Below are positions 27,353 through 35,911 of a DNA stretch of 64,000 bases, in pieces. The stretch is from Catellatospora citrea (GTDB taxonomy: Bacteria; Actinomycetota; Actinomycetes; Mycobacteriales; Micromonosporaceae): NCBI RefSeq assembly GCF_003610235.1, contig NZ_RAPR01000001.1, positions 4,340,001 through 4,404,000 of the forward strand. Direction: 5' to 3'. The notes under the pieces were generated by a model. It saw only the letters and a program-made list of their open reading frames with translations, did not search any database and was not told where the DNA came from. The first letter of the stretch is position 1. Every line of letters begins with the position of its first letter. The position numbers and the translations under genes are program-made.

Positions 27353-28345
27353 GTGAACATCGCGGTGATCGGACTCGGGCTCATCGGCGGATCACTCATG
27401 CGCGCCCTGTCCGCCGCCGGGCACCGCGTGCTCGGGTTCGACGCGGACCCGGAGACGCGGGCCACGGCCCGCAGCGCCGCGGCCCGGGTGCCTGCGGCGC
27501 AGCGCTGGCAGATCACCGCGACCATCCGCGACGCCGCGGCCGACGCCGAACTGGTGGTGCTGGCGGTGCCGCTGCCCGCGCTGGACGACGTGCTCGACGC
27601 GCTGACGGCCTGCGGCTACCACGGCCTGATCACGGATGTGACCTCGGTGAAGGGGCCGGTGCGCGAGGCGGTCGCGGCCCGGCTGCGCCGGGCGGCCAAC
27701 CCGCTCGCCGGGTTCGTCGGCGGGCACCCGATGACGGGCAAGTCCGTGTCCGGCTTCGCCTCCGGCGATCCCGCCCTGTTCACGGGTTGCGCCTGGGTGC
27801 TGTGCCTGGACGAGGCGACCGGCCTGGACGACTGGCTCACCGTGGCCGGCCTGGTCACCGCGCTCGGCGCGCGGGTGGTGCCGTCGACCAGCGCCGAGCA
27901 CGACCGCGCGGTGGCGGTCATCAGTCACGTGCCGCACCTGCTGGCGTTGGCCCTGGCGGCGACGGCCGCGAGCGACCCGCTGGCGCTGACGCTGGCCGCG
28001 GGCTCGTTCCGGGACGGCACCCGGGTCGCAGGCAGCCGGCCGGAGCTCGTCGCCGCGATGTGCGGCGGCAACGCCGCGGCGGTGCTGACCGCGCTCGGTG
28101 ATGTGCAGGAGCGGCTGGACGAGGCGGCCAAGGCCCTGGAGGGACGGGACCCGCTGCGTGCGATCCGCGACTGGGCCAAGGACGGGCACGCCGCCCGGCA
28201 GGCCTGGCCGCCCGCGCCCGGTCGCCCCGAGCAGGTCCCGGTGCGGGTGGAGACGCTGCTGCGGCTGGGCCGCGCCGGCGGCTGGATCACCGAGGTCGCG
28301 GCGGACCGCCGTACCGTGACGGCGTTCCTGCCGGTTGAAGGGTAG
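27353..28345 (+). CDS. tyrA: Prephenate dehydrogenase
   Basis: A 330-residue NAD(P)-dependent enzyme of tyrosine synthesis. The Rossmann motif VIGLGLIGGSL starts at residue 5, followed by TDVTSVKGPV, GGHPMTGKSVSGF and the helical C-terminal domain with SHVPHLLALALA. The GTG start at 27353 gives the canonical N-terminus. A membrane-protein gene follows 46 bases downstream. Identification rests on the whole pattern. Confidence 0.9.
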   Translation: MNIAVIGLGLIGGSLMRALSAAGHRVLGFDADPETRATARSAAARVPAAQRWQITATIRDAAADAELVVLAVPLPALDDVLDALTACGYHGLITDVTSVKGPVREAVAARLRRAANPLAGFVGGHPMTGKSVSGFASGDPALFTGCAWVLCLDEATGLDDWLTVAGLVTALGARVVPSTSAEHDRAVAVISHVPHLLALALAATAASDPLALTLAAGSFRDGTRVAGSRPELVAAMCGGNAAAVLTALGDVQERLDEAAKALEGRDPLRAIRDWAKDGHAARQAWPPAPGRPEQVPVRVETLLRLGRAGGWITEVAADRRTVTAFLPVEG

Positions 28346-28391
28346 TGAGCGAGCCCAGCGCGCCAACCGGCGATCCCGGCAAGGAGCGGGC

Positions 28392-28700
28392 ATGACCCAG
28401 CTTCGGACCCGCCCCACCCTGCGTGAACCCCACCCGGTGCGGCCGTGGGCGGTGGTCGCCGGCGCGCTGGCGGCCGGGGTGTGGCTGCTGTCGTTCGGCA
28501 TGTTCGGGGTGACCCTGGGCGGCTACGTCGGCTGGACCGTGGTGGCGGGCCTGCTCGCCTGGGCCGCCGCGCTGGCCCTCATCCGGTACGGCGACCGCGG
28601 GGTCGCGGCGGGGGTCGCCGCGGCGACCGGTGTCGCCTGGGCTGCGGCGGCACTCTCCGTAATCGCCGAGTGGATCCGTCGAGGAGCCTGGCCACTGTGA
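28392..28700 (+). CDS. Small integral membrane protein
   Basis: 102 residues with three predicted membrane segments (AVVAGALAAGVWLLSFGMFG; YVGWTVVAGLLAWAAALALI; VAAATGVAWAAAALSVIAEW). The ATG at 28392 has an AAGGAG site 5 bases upstream. Probably cotranscribed with tyrA. Function unknown. Confidence 0.65.
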   Translation: MTQLRTRPTLREPHPVRPWAVVAGALAAGVWLLSFGMFGVTLGGYVGWTVVAGLLAWAAALALIRYGDRGVAAGVAAATGVAWAAAALSVIAEWIRRGAWPL

Positions 28701-29153
28701 GTGACCTTGTGTTAAACCCCGGAGACAAGCCCGTCGGCGGTACGACGCTGAGGAGCAGCGGTCACGAAGTGTCACCAAACAACCGCGTTCCCGGACTTGA
28801 CGCGGGTCACACTCGCGCGGCACTCTCGGCTGTATGTGGACGCCGCAGCAGCCAGATCCGGACCGTTGTCGCCGGCGCCTGCAGCTGCTCGCCGAGCTGT
28901 CTGGAGGCACCGGCCGTGAGCGGCTGCTGCCGGTGGTGGGCGGCACCTCCAGCGTCGCGCGTGCCGTCCGGGGGGCCGGCAAGGGCGTGGCAGCCGACAA
29001 ACTCCGCGAGCTGATCGCGACGCGTCGGCGACTGGCGGGCTGACTGGTCGTTGTCAGATCAGGGTCATCACTCGGCGGACCGCCGGCTGGTGCCCGTCTC
29101 GCGGGTGATCCGGGGATCGCTCGTAGCCCATATCGACACCATTTGGGGGGACC
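28701..29153. other. 453-bp gap before the tadA operon
   Basis: Contains one weak small open frame (28834-29043, listed separately) preceded by a promoter-like TTGACG near 28797. The last 15 bases are a purine-rich GGGGGG ribosome-binding site for the gene at 29154. No tRNA, repeat or strong hairpin was seen. Confidence 0.5.
28834..29043 (+). CDS. Possible small protein, 69 residues
   Basis: An open frame of normal high-GC codon pattern encoding a basic, Arg-rich peptide ending in VAADKLRELIATRRRLAG. No ribosome-binding site is visible before the ATG, so it could be leaderless or not real. No family recognised. Confidence 0.3.
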   Translation: MWTPQQPDPDRCRRRLQLLAELSGGTGRERLLPVVGGTSSVARAVRGAGKGVAADKLRELIATRRRLAG

Positions 29154-29663
29154 GTGTCGTACTTCGCCGCCGCGGTGGTCCGAGGCCGGTCCGGCTGGGC
29201 CGCCAGCGAACTGAACCTGCATGACGCGGCAGACGTGGACGAGGTGGCCGACCTGCTGCGCGAGGCCGACCCGGGTGCCGACGTCTCCTTGATGTTCGTC
29301 GAGTCCGACGACGCCTACCTGGTCGTCCTGCGCCTCGACGAGGGTGAGGACCTGCGGATCTTCGGCTCCGACTCCGCCTTCGCCGACGAGTCCCGCCTCG
29401 GCAAGCTGCTGCTCGTCGACGTCGAGGCCCCGGTCGTGGAGATCGACGAGGTCGAGGCGGCCGACGACGACGAGGACCGCCCCGCCGCCGACCCCACCGC
29501 CGACCCGGTGGGCGACGCCGACCTGCTGGCCGACCTCGGCGTCTCCGCGCACAAGCTGCTGGCCCTCTGCGCCACCGACGGCCTGCTGCCCGCCGACGTC
29601 ACGGCCGAGGTGTGCCAGGCGATCGGCTGCGGCGACGAGGTCGAGGAGCTGCGGGAGTCTTGA
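29154..29663 (+). CDS. tRNA adenosine deaminase-associated protein
   Basis: 169 residues, acidic, starting MSYFAAAVVRGRSGWAASEL with the DVDEVADLLREA and LRIFGSDSAFADESRLGKLL segments of the actinobacterial family found beside tadA. Its central region (about 98-125) is Asp/Glu/Ala-rich. The GTG start follows a strong GGGGGGACC site. The stop overlaps the TTG start of tadA (TTGA), so the two are coupled. A role in tRNA editing is inferred from context only. Confidence 0.85.
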   Translation: MSYFAAAVVRGRSGWAASELNLHDAADVDEVADLLREADPGADVSLMFVESDDAYLVVLRLDEGEDLRIFGSDSAFADESRLGKLLLVDVEAPVVEIDEVEAADDDEDRPAADPTADPVGDADLLADLGVSAHKLLALCATDGLLPADVTAEVCQAIGCGDEVEELRES

Positions 29664-30133
29664 GACCCCGGGCGCGGCACGAACAGTGGATGCGCCGCGC
29701 CCTCGACGTCGCCGCGGGCTGCGACGACAGCGCGGACGTGCCGGTCGGCGCGGTGGTGTACGCCCCCGACGGCACGGAACTGGCCGTCGGCCGCAACGAG
29801 CGCGAGGCCGCCCACGACCCGACCGCGCACGCCGAGATCCTCGCGCTGCGGGCCGCCGCCGCCCGGCTCGGCGAGTGGCGGCTGGAGGGCTGCACCCTGG
29901 TGGTGACCCTCGAACCGTGCACCATGTGCGCGGGCGCGATCGTGCTGGCCCGCATCGGCACCGTGGTCTTCGGCGCCTGGGAACCGAAGACGGGCGCGGC
30001 GGGCTCGCTCTGGGACGTGCTGCGCGACCGCCGCCTCAACCACCGCCCCGAGGTCTACTCCGGGGTCCTGGCCGACGAGTCGGCCGCGATGCTCCGCACC
30101 TTCTTCGACCGGAGCGGCCCGCTCACCCCGTGA
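29660..30133 (+). CDS. tadA: tRNA-specific adenosine deaminase
   Basis: 157 residues from a TTG that overlaps the upstream stop; ATG at 29690 is the alternative. It converts A34 to inosine in the tRNA-Arg(ACG) anticodon. The zinc-site motifs are both present: HAEIL (catalytic Glu) and PCTMCAGAI. FGAWEPKTGAAGS is typical of the family. The 3' end overlaps the convergent MaoC gene by 11 bases. Confidence 0.93.
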   Translation: MRPRARHEQWMRRALDVAAGCDDSADVPVGAVVYAPDGTELAVGRNEREAAHDPTAHAEILALRAAAARLGEWRLEGCTLVVTLEPCTMCAGAIVLARIGTVVFGAWEPKTGAAGSLWDVLRDRRLNHRPEVYSGVLADESAAMLRTFFDRSGPLTP

Positions 30134-30923
30134 TCGTGCCGGCCAGGTGGGGCTTGGCGGTGCGGGCGTCGCGCAGGGCGAACTCGCGGCCCGTGAAGGT
30201 GAAGCCGACGGTGGCGGGCAGCAGGATCGGCAGCTTGAACGCGACGTCCACGGTGTAGGACGCGGGCAGCCGCCCTTCCAGCGCAGCCAGGCAGCGGGCC
30301 TTGCTCCACATGCCGTGCGCGATGGGTTTCGGGAAGCCGAACAGCCGCGCGCCCGCCCATGAGGTGTGGATCGGGTTGTGGTCGCCGGACGCCTCGGCGT
30401 ACGCGGTGCCGGTCGAGGTCGGCACCCGCCACGTCGCGTGCGGGGGCGAGGCCGGGTCGGGTTCGCGGGCCGGGCGCTCGCCCTTCGGCTCACCCGACGG
30501 GCCCTTGCGCAGGTAGGTCGACACGTCGCGCCACACCACCTCGCCGCCCACGGCCGCGGTGGTGATCACGTCGTACTGCCGGCCGCGCGGGTGGTCGCGC
30601 AGGTCCCGCGCGTGCACCGCGAGTTCGAGCACGTCGTCGGCGCGCAGCTGGCGCTGCTGCTCGATCCGGTTGGCCACGTGCACCCCGCCGACGACGGGGA
30701 ACGGGAAGTCGCGCCGGGTCATCAGGTCGAGCTGCAAGCCGAAGCCCAGCACGTGCGGATACGTGATCGGCAGCCGGTCGCTCAGGCCGAAGCCACACAC
30801 CCGCTGGTAGCGGGCCAGGTGCTCGGGGTCGACGGTGACCGTGGCGGTCAGCGTGTCCTCGGGCAGCGTGCTCGGCCGGGGGAAGGGCAGCACGGACAGC
30901 GCGGCGCGCAACATGCTCGGCAT
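30123..30923 (-). CDS. MaoC-like dehydratase (HtdX-type)
   Basis: A 266-residue double hot-dog protein. The C-terminal half carries the hydratase 2 motif YAEASGDHNPIHTS followed by FGFPKPIAHGMWSKA, with the catalytic Asp/His pair. It likely hydrates enoyl-CoA or dehydrates 3-hydroxyacyl-CoA. The order MaoC, FabG4-like, then divergent thiolase matches the mycobacterial htdX-fabG4-fadA2 locus as I recall it. Its ATG shares one base with the FabG stop (TGATG). Confidence 0.88.
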   Translation of the reverse strand: MPSMLRAALSVLPFPRPSTLPEDTLTATVTVDPEHLARYQRVCGFGLSDRLPITYPHVLGFGLQLDLMTRRDFPFPVVGGVHVANRIEQQRQLRADDVLELAVHARDLRDHPRGRQYDVITTAAVGGEVVWRDVSTYLRKGPSGEPKGERPAREPDPASPPHATWRVPTSTGTAYAEASGDHNPIHTSWAGARLFGFPKPIAHGMWSKARCLAALEGRLPASYTVDVAFKLPILLPATVGFTFTGREFALRDARTAKPHLAGTITG

Positions 30924-32224
30924 CAGGCCCCCAGCAGCGACTGGCCGCAGACCCGGACCACGTTGCCGGTCACCGCGGCCGAGCCGGGCGCGGCGAACCA
31001 GGCCACCGTCTCGGCGACGTCGACCGGCAGGCCGCCCTGGGACAGGCTGTTCATCCGCCGCCCCACCTCGCGGATCATCATCGGCATCTTCGCGGTCATC
31101 GCGGTCTCGATGAAGCCGGGCGCGACCGCGTTGACGGTGACGCCCTGCGCGGCGAGCACGGGCGCGAGCGCGCGCACCCAGCCGATCACGCCGGCCTTGC
31201 TGGCGGCGTAGTTGGTCTGCCCGCGGTTGCCGGCGATGCCCGCGATCGAGGCGACGCCGACGATGCGCCCGCCCGCCGGGATCAGTCCCGCGTCGAGCAG
31301 CGCCTCGGTGACGTGCGCCGGGGCGATCAGGTTGACCTTGAGCACGCTGTCCCAGCGGGTGAGGTCCATGTTCGCGAGCGTCTTGTCACGGGTGATGCCG
31401 GCGTTGTGCACCAGCACGTCGAGCCGGCCGTGCCGGTCCCGGACGTGCTCGACCAGCCGCTGCGCGGCGTCGGCGCCGGTCAGATCCAGCTGGTACGCCT
31501 CCCCGCGCACCTCGTTGGCGACCTTGGCGAGGTCGTCCCCGGCCGACGGCACGTCCAGGCAGATCACGTGCGCACCGTCGCGGGCCAGCACCCGGGCCAT
31601 GGCCGCGCCGATGCCCCGCGCCGCCCCGGTCACCAGCGCGACCTTGCCGGTCAGGTCCTTCGTCTGCGGTGCGGGTGTCGCGTCCACGGTGATCGTCTGC
31701 CCGCTGACGTACGCCGACTTCGTCGAGAGCAGGAACTCCAGCGTCGAACGCAGCGCGGCGACGTCGGCCTCCGGGTGCACCCGCACCAGCTGGGCCGTGG
31801 TGCCGCGGCCGAACTCCTTGCCGACGCTGCGCACGAAGCCGTCCAGCGCCTGCTGCGCGGCGGCCTGGCCGGGGTCGGCGGCGCTGCTCAGCGGCAGGCC
31901 CAGCACGATCACGCGCCCGGCCGGGGTGAGCGAGCGCGCCACCGGGTGGAAGAAGTCGTAGAGCGCCCGCAGCCCGCCGGGCGTGGTGATGCCGGTGGCG
32001 TCGAAGACCAGCGCGTGGTGCTTCTCGCCCTGCTCGTTCGACCCGAGCAGCTTGGCCAGCTCCTCGTAGCGCGGGCCGTCGGACGGACCGACCAGCACCG
32101 GCCCGGGGATGAGCGCATCGCCCGACCGGTAGCGCGGCAGCCGGGGCGGATCGGGCAGCCCGAGCCGCTTGACTATCGCCCGCCCCGGCCCGGACCTTGC
32201 GAAACTTGTGTAACGGTCGCTCAT
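30923..32224 (-). CDS. 3-oxoacyl reductase, FabG4-type (two-domain SDR)
   Basis: 433 residues. The N-terminal ~190 residues form a degenerate Rossmann-like domain; the C-terminal half is a classical SDR with TGAARGIGAAMA, NAG (HNAGITRDKTLA), the catalytic Ser in GVASIAGIAG and YAASK. The ~430-residue two-domain form is known for FabG4, which reduces 3-ketoacyl-CoA. The ATG at 32224 lies 7 bases before the operator dyad at 32231, so the repressor site overlaps the transcript start region. Operon with the MaoC gene. Confidence 0.9.
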   Translation of the reverse strand: MSDRYTSFARSGPGRAIVKRLGLPDPPRLPRYRSGDALIPGPVLVGPSDGPRYEELAKLLGSNEQGEKHHALVFDATGITTPGGLRALYDFFHPVARSLTPAGRVIVLGLPLSSAADPGQAAAQQALDGFVRSVGKEFGRGTTAQLVRVHPEADVAALRSTLEFLLSTKSAYVSGQTITVDATPAPQTKDLTGKVALVTGAARGIGAAMARVLARDGAHVICLDVPSAGDDLAKVANEVRGEAYQLDLTGADAAQRLVEHVRDRHGRLDVLVHNAGITRDKTLANMDLTRWDSVLKVNLIAPAHVTEALLDAGLIPAGGRIVGVASIAGIAGNRGQTNYAASKAGVIGWVRALAPVLAAQGVTVNAVAPGFIETAMTAKMPMMIREVGRRMNSLSQGGLPVDVAETVAWFAAPGSAAVTGNVVRVCGQSLLGA

Positions 32225-32230
32225 GCGGTA

Positions 32231-32252
32231 GACCTTACTCGCGAGTAAGGTC
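32231..32252. promoter_or_regulatory. Perfect 22-bp operator palindrome between fabG-like and thiolase genes
   Basis: The 14-base core TTACTCGCGAGTAA (32235-32248) is a perfect palindrome, extended by GACC/GGTC to 22 bp. It is the best match in the window to the TTAC-N6-GTAA pattern and lies in the 46-bp divergent promoter of two lipid-metabolism transcripts. Confidence 0.75.
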
Positions 32253-32270
32253 GTACACCAGGAGGCTGTT

Positions 32271-33533
32271 GTGACTGCCGAAGTGCGCAAGGTCGCCGTC
32301 ATCGGCGGCAACCGCATCCCGTTCGCCCGCTCCAACAGCCGCTACGCGCGCGCCTCCAACCAGGACATGCTCACCGCCGCGCTGGACGGCCTCATCGCCC
32401 GGCACGGCCTGGCCGGGCAGCGCCTCGGTGAGGTGGCCGCGGGCGCGGTGCTCAAGCACTCCCGTGACTTCAACCTCACCCGCGAAGCCGTGCTCGGCAC
32501 CGGCCTCGACCCGGCCACCCCCGCCGTCGACCTGCAACAGGCCTGCGGCACCGGCCTGCAGGCGATCACCTACCTGGCCAACAAGATCGCGCTCGGGCAG
32601 CTGGACTCCGGGATCGGCGGCGGCGTCGACACCACCTCCGACGCCCCCCTCGCCCTGAACGAGCAGTTCCGCCGCATCCTGCTGCGCCTCAACAACGCGA
32701 AGACCACCGGCGAGCGGATCAAGGCGGCGATGGCGCTGCGCCCGCTGCAGCCGTTCAAGCCCGAGCTGCCCCGCAACGCCGAGCCGCGCACCGGCCTGTC
32801 CATGGGCGAGCACGCCGCGATCACCGCCGAGCGCTGGGGTGTCACCCGCGCCGACCAGGACGAACTCGCGCTCGACTCGCACCGCAAGCTCGCCGCCGCG
32901 TACGACGCGGGCTTCTTCGACGACCTGCTCACGCCGTACCTCGGCCTCACCCGGGACCAGAACCTGCGGCCGGACACCTCGCTGGAGAAGCTCGGCGCGC
33001 TCAAGCCCGTCTACGGCCTGCGCGGCAAGAACCCCACCATGACCGCGGGCAACTCCACCCCGCTCACCGACGGGGCCGCGGTCGTGCTGCTCGGCACCGA
33101 CGAGTGGGCCGCCGAGCGCAAGCTGCCGGTGCTGGCCCACTTCGTCACCGCGCAGACCGCCGCCGTCGACTTCGTGCACGGCGACCCGGAGCCCGAGGGC
33201 CTGCTCATGGCCCCCGTGTACGCGGTGCCCCAGCTGCTGTCCCGCCTGGACCTGAAGCTGCAGGACTTCGACTTCTACGAGATCCACGAGGCGTTCGCCT
33301 CGCAGGTGCTGGCCACCCTGGCCGCCTGGGAGTCCAACGGCCTGGGCACGATCGACCGCGCCCGCCTCAACGTCAACGGCTCCTCGCTGGCCGCCGGCCA
33401 CCCCTTCGCCGCCACCGGCGGCCGCATCGTCGCCACCGCCGCGAAACTCCTCGCCCAAAAGGGCCGCGGCCGCGCCCTCATCTCCATCTGCGCCGCCGGC
33501 GGCCAGGGCGTGGTAGCCGTCCTCGAACGCTGA
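32271..33533 (+). CDS. Acetyl-CoA C-acetyltransferase / thiolase (FadA2-like)
   Basis: A 420-residue thiolase that cleaves 3-ketoacyl-CoA. The acyl-carrying Cys is C92 in QQACGTGLQA; the C-terminal motifs are YEIHEAFA, GSSLAAGHPFAATGGR (catalytic His) and CAAGGQG (second Cys). The GTG start has an AGGAGG site 5 bases upstream. It is divergent from the fabG-like/MaoC operon and shares its operator. A palindromic element follows the stop by 6 bases. Confidence 0.93.
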   Translation: MTAEVRKVAVIGGNRIPFARSNSRYARASNQDMLTAALDGLIARHGLAGQRLGEVAAGAVLKHSRDFNLTREAVLGTGLDPATPAVDLQQACGTGLQAITYLANKIALGQLDSGIGGGVDTTSDAPLALNEQFRRILLRLNNAKTTGERIKAAMALRPLQPFKPELPRNAEPRTGLSMGEHAAITAERWGVTRADQDELALDSHRKLAAAYDAGFFDDLLTPYLGLTRDQNLRPDTSLEKLGALKPVYGLRGKNPTMTAGNSTPLTDGAAVVLLGTDEWAAERKLPVLAHFVTAQTAAVDFVHGDPEPEGLLMAPVYAVPQLLSRLDLKLQDFDFYEIHEAFASQVLATLAAWESNGLGTIDRARLNVNGSSLAAGHPFAATGGRIVATAAKLLAQKGRGRALISICAAGGQGVVAVLER

Positions 33534-33539
33534 CCTCTG

Positions 33540-33587
33540 GATCTAGATGAGTTGTGGTCATTCCAGCGACCACAACTCATCTAGATC
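33540..33587. repeat. Palindromic element, 20-bp perfect arms, at the 3' end of the second nuclease-like gene
   Basis: Arms 33540-33559 and 33568-33587 (GATCTAGATGAGTTGTGGTC) are perfectly complementary around an 8-base loop. Its last base is the last base of the TAG stop codon of the minus-strand gene 33587-34519. A close copy flanks the other end of that gene at 34538-34587. Confidence 0.88.
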
Positions 33588-34519
33588 TACACCGGTGGCG
33601 ACCAGCCGGCGGCGAGTAGGGCGGTGCGGAGGGTGGCGGCCACCTCGGTGGGATGGTTGCGGACCTGGTGGGCGGTGAAGCGGAGGATGCGGTCGCCGCT
33701 GGTCCAGATGTCGTTCTGCCGTCTCATGTCCGCCTCCCAGTGCCCCACCTCCATGTGGTGCCCGCCGTCGACCTCCACATGCAGCCGGAACTCCCGCCAG
33801 TAGGCGTCCCGGTAGCGAACCCGGCCGCTCCCGTCCACCCGTCGCTGCTGCAGGTCGGGCACCGGCAGCCGGTGCTTACGGCACAACCGCAGGAAGTCGA
33901 TCTCCGAGAGCGACCCGGCCCCAGCCGCCGCATCCCGCACCGTCGCCGTGATCAGCTCACGGCGCGGCGCCCGCGGCAGCCGCCTGAGCACCTCGGACAA
34001 TTCATCGGGCGTCGTCAGGCGCTGCTGGCAGGCCGCCGCCACGATCAGCTGGGCCTGGTCGGGAAACCGTGCCCAGGACGCGGCATCAACCACCGAGCGG
34101 GCCATGCTCGTCCGCACCGGCCGAGCGAGCTGGCAGTCCTGCTCGGGCAGGTGATGCGTGCGGCGCACCTTCACCGCAGGCATCTCCAGCGGCAGCCGCC
34201 GGTACAGGTCGGCGTGGTGTCCGCCCACGGGCACCAGTACGTCGATGCGCTCCTCCCGGAACCTGCCCCGCAACCCACCGGCCTGTGCCGCTGCCAGTCC
34301 GGCCAGCCGCGTGCCCGGTCCCGCGGCGAGCACGGCGATCCATCGTTGCTGGTCCACGTCCAGCGGGCCGTTACCTGCCACCAGCACCCCTCGACACACC
34401 TGACGCCAGCGCCCGGTGCGAATTCTGTGGCGCACCTTCGCCGGTGTCAGCAACCCGCTGGCCTGCGCCCAGGTCAACACGTTGCACTGCGAGAACAGCA
34501 CCCACTCGAGTTCCTCCAC
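33587..34519 (-). CDS. AbiEi-like winged-helix plus DUF559 (Vsr-like) nuclease-domain protein
   Basis: A 310-residue protein with a GTG start. The N-terminus has a winged-helix pattern (LTWAQASGLLTPAKVRHRIR, then TGRWRQVCRGVLVAG). The C-terminal DUF559 domain carries E206 (SLSE), D238 (RYRDAYW), E249 and D251 (HVEVDGGHH), then RRQNDIWTSGDRILRFTAHQ. These positions coincide with those of the distant paralogue at 490-1455. No partner gene is present. Both ends carry near-identical palindromes, and the stop codon overlaps one of them. Nuclease activity is inferred; restriction, repair or transposition-related roles are all open. Confidence 0.75.
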   Translation of the reverse strand: MEELEWVLFSQCNVLTWAQASGLLTPAKVRHRIRTGRWRQVCRGVLVAGNGPLDVDQQRWIAVLAAGPGTRLAGLAAAQAGGLRGRFREERIDVLVPVGGHHADLYRRLPLEMPAVKVRRTHHLPEQDCQLARPVRTSMARSVVDAASWARFPDQAQLIVAAACQQRLTTPDELSEVLRRLPRAPRRELITATVRDAAAGAGSLSEIDFLRLCRKHRLPVPDLQQRRVDGSGRVRYRDAYWREFRLHVEVDGGHHMEVGHWEADMRRQNDIWTSGDRILRFTAHQVRNHPTEVAATLRTALLAAGWSPPV

Positions 34520-34537
34520 GACAGCAGCCTGGCGTGG

Positions 34538-34587
34538 ATCTAGATGAGTTGTGGTCGCGGGAACGACAACAAATCATCTAGATCCCG
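34538..34587. repeat. Palindromic element at the 5' end of the second nuclease-like gene
   Basis: Arms 34538-34559 and 34566-34587 pair at 20 of 22 positions around a 6-base loop. The left arm is identical to that of the element at 33540 over 20 bases (GATCTAGATGAGTTGTGGTC). It lies 18 bases upstream of the gene's start codon. Confidence 0.85.
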
Positions 34588-34643
34588 GACTGGGGTGCAA
34601 CCTCGCACCGTGCAGGGTCGGTCGGGCGGGTGGAGGTGAGGGG

Positions 34644-35141
34644 ATGACGAAGTCCGAAGAGGAACGGTTCCGGGTGTTCGTCGCGGAGCGGATGGACCGC
34701 TGGCGGCGCACCGCATACCTGCTCAGCCGGAACTGGCACACCGCGGACGACCTGGTGTCGATCACCGTCGGCAGGCTCTACCGGCACTGGCGCAAGGTCC
34801 AGGCCGCCGAGAATCCCGAGGCGTACGCCCAGCGGGTCCTGACCCGGGCCTGGCTCGACGAGACCGTCCGCCCGTGGCGGCGCGAGCGTGCCGTGGCCGA
34901 GCTGCCGGAACGGGCGGTGCACGAGCCGCACGGCTTCCTCGACCGCGACGGCCTGAACGCCCTGCTGGGCTCACTCGGGCCGCGGCAGCGCGCGGTGGTC
35001 GTGCTGCGCTACTACCTCGACTACTCGGTCGAGGAGACCGCCGAGGTGCTGGGCATCTCGGTCGGCACCGTGAAGAGCCAGTCCGCACGAGGCCTGGAGA
35101 CGCTGCGGCGCAGGGCCGTCCCGATGGGGGGTATGTCATGA
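34644..35141 (+). CDS. ECF sigma factor, SigE (SigE70-like) family
   Basis: A 165-residue sigma factor with region 2 ([34 protein letters not shown]) and region 4 ([40 protein letters not shown]). Start ATG 34644 has a GGAGG-like site. Its stop overlaps the ATG of the membrane partner gene by 4 bases, suggesting that gene encodes an anti-sigma factor or a cell-surface partner. Confidence 0.9.
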   Translation: MTKSEEERFRVFVAERMDRWRRTAYLLSRNWHTADDLVSITVGRLYRHWRKVQAAENPEAYAQRVLTRAWLDETVRPWRRERAVAELPERAVHEPHGFLDRDGLNALLGSLGPRQRAVVVLRYYLDYSVEETAEVLGISVGTVKSQSARGLETLRRRAVPMGGMS

Positions 35142-35911
35142 CACAGCAGCTGTTCGACGAGGTCATCGGCGAGGTTCCGGCACCGGCCGTGGACGTCGAC
35201 CGGATCATCCGCCGGGAACGGCGCGGCGCGGCGGCCCGCCGGTTCGGGATCGCCTCCACGGGTGGCCTGGCCCTGCTCGCGGCCGGCGCGCTGGTGCTGG
35301 GCACGGGCGTCTGGCCGGGTGGTCCGTCCCAGCCGGTGGCGGTGCCGGTCGTCAGCGAACCGGCGCAGTCCGGCGCTCCGGCGCCGGCCGACGGGTTCCG
35401 GCTGGTGTTCGGCACCGAGGAGGAGGCGGCCACGACGGCGCGGCGGCTCGGCGAGGTGCTGGAGTCGGCGGTACTCCAGGTCGCTCCGGACCGGAAGTGG
35501 CTGTTCTTCCCGTCGAAGCCGGGCGAACCGGATCAGCCTGACGGGCTGCCGTTCGCGGTGCGCTTCGACGGGAAGGTCGACGGGCAGGGCAACGAGCACA
35601 CGCTGTTCCTGGGCCGCAGCGGCATTCTGACGGACGGCCGGCGCGGGATGCTGGAACTGACGGTGGTGCCCGCCGTCGGCGGCGATCCGGGGCCGCCGGT
35701 GGAGACGCTGCGCGACGAGGCCGAATCGGGAGAGGTGTTCGTCTACCACAAGGTCACCGTGAAGCTGGCCGACGGCCGCTACCTCCTGCTGGCCAGTCAC
35801 AACCGGGGGCCGCGCGGCGACGTGGCGACCGCGTTCCAGGAGCAGCCGCCGCTGTCGGTGGCGCAGTTGCAGTCGATCGCGAGCGAGGTCGCGGAGCAGG
35901 TGCTCGCCTAG
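35138..35911 (+). CDS. Membrane-anchored putative anti-sigma partner
   Basis: 257 residues: a short cytosolic N-terminus with [18 protein letters not shown], one membrane segment ([20 protein letters not shown]), and an extracytoplasmic domain of mixed beta structure. It has no clear zinc-binding anti-sigma (HxxxCxxC) motif. Coupling by ATGA to the SigE-type sigma gene suggests a regulator or sensor of it. The 3' end overlaps the convergent vapC-like gene by 4 bases. Confidence 0.72.
   Translation: MTQQLFDEVIGEVPAPAVDVDRIIRRERRGAAARRFGIASTGGLALLAAGALVLGTGVWPGGPSQPVAVPVVSEPAQSGAPAPADGFRLVFGTEEEAATTARRLGEVLESAVLQVAPDRKWLFFPSKPGEPDQPDGLPFAVRFDGKVDGQGNEHTLFLGRSGILTDGRRGMLELTVVPAVGGDPGPPVETLRDEAESGEVFVYHKVTVKLADGRYLLLASHNRGPRGDVATAFQEQPPLSVAQLQSIASEVAEQVLA

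Noticed and set aside
28445..29014. A 189-codon plus-strand open frame overlapping the small membrane protein gene
   Set aside because: Out of frame with the well-supported 28392-28700 gene and without protein character.
33587..34519. A complete AbiE toxin-antitoxin system
   Set aside because: There is no AbiEii nucleotidyltransferase partner at either nuclease-like locus; only the N-terminal domain is AbiEi-like.
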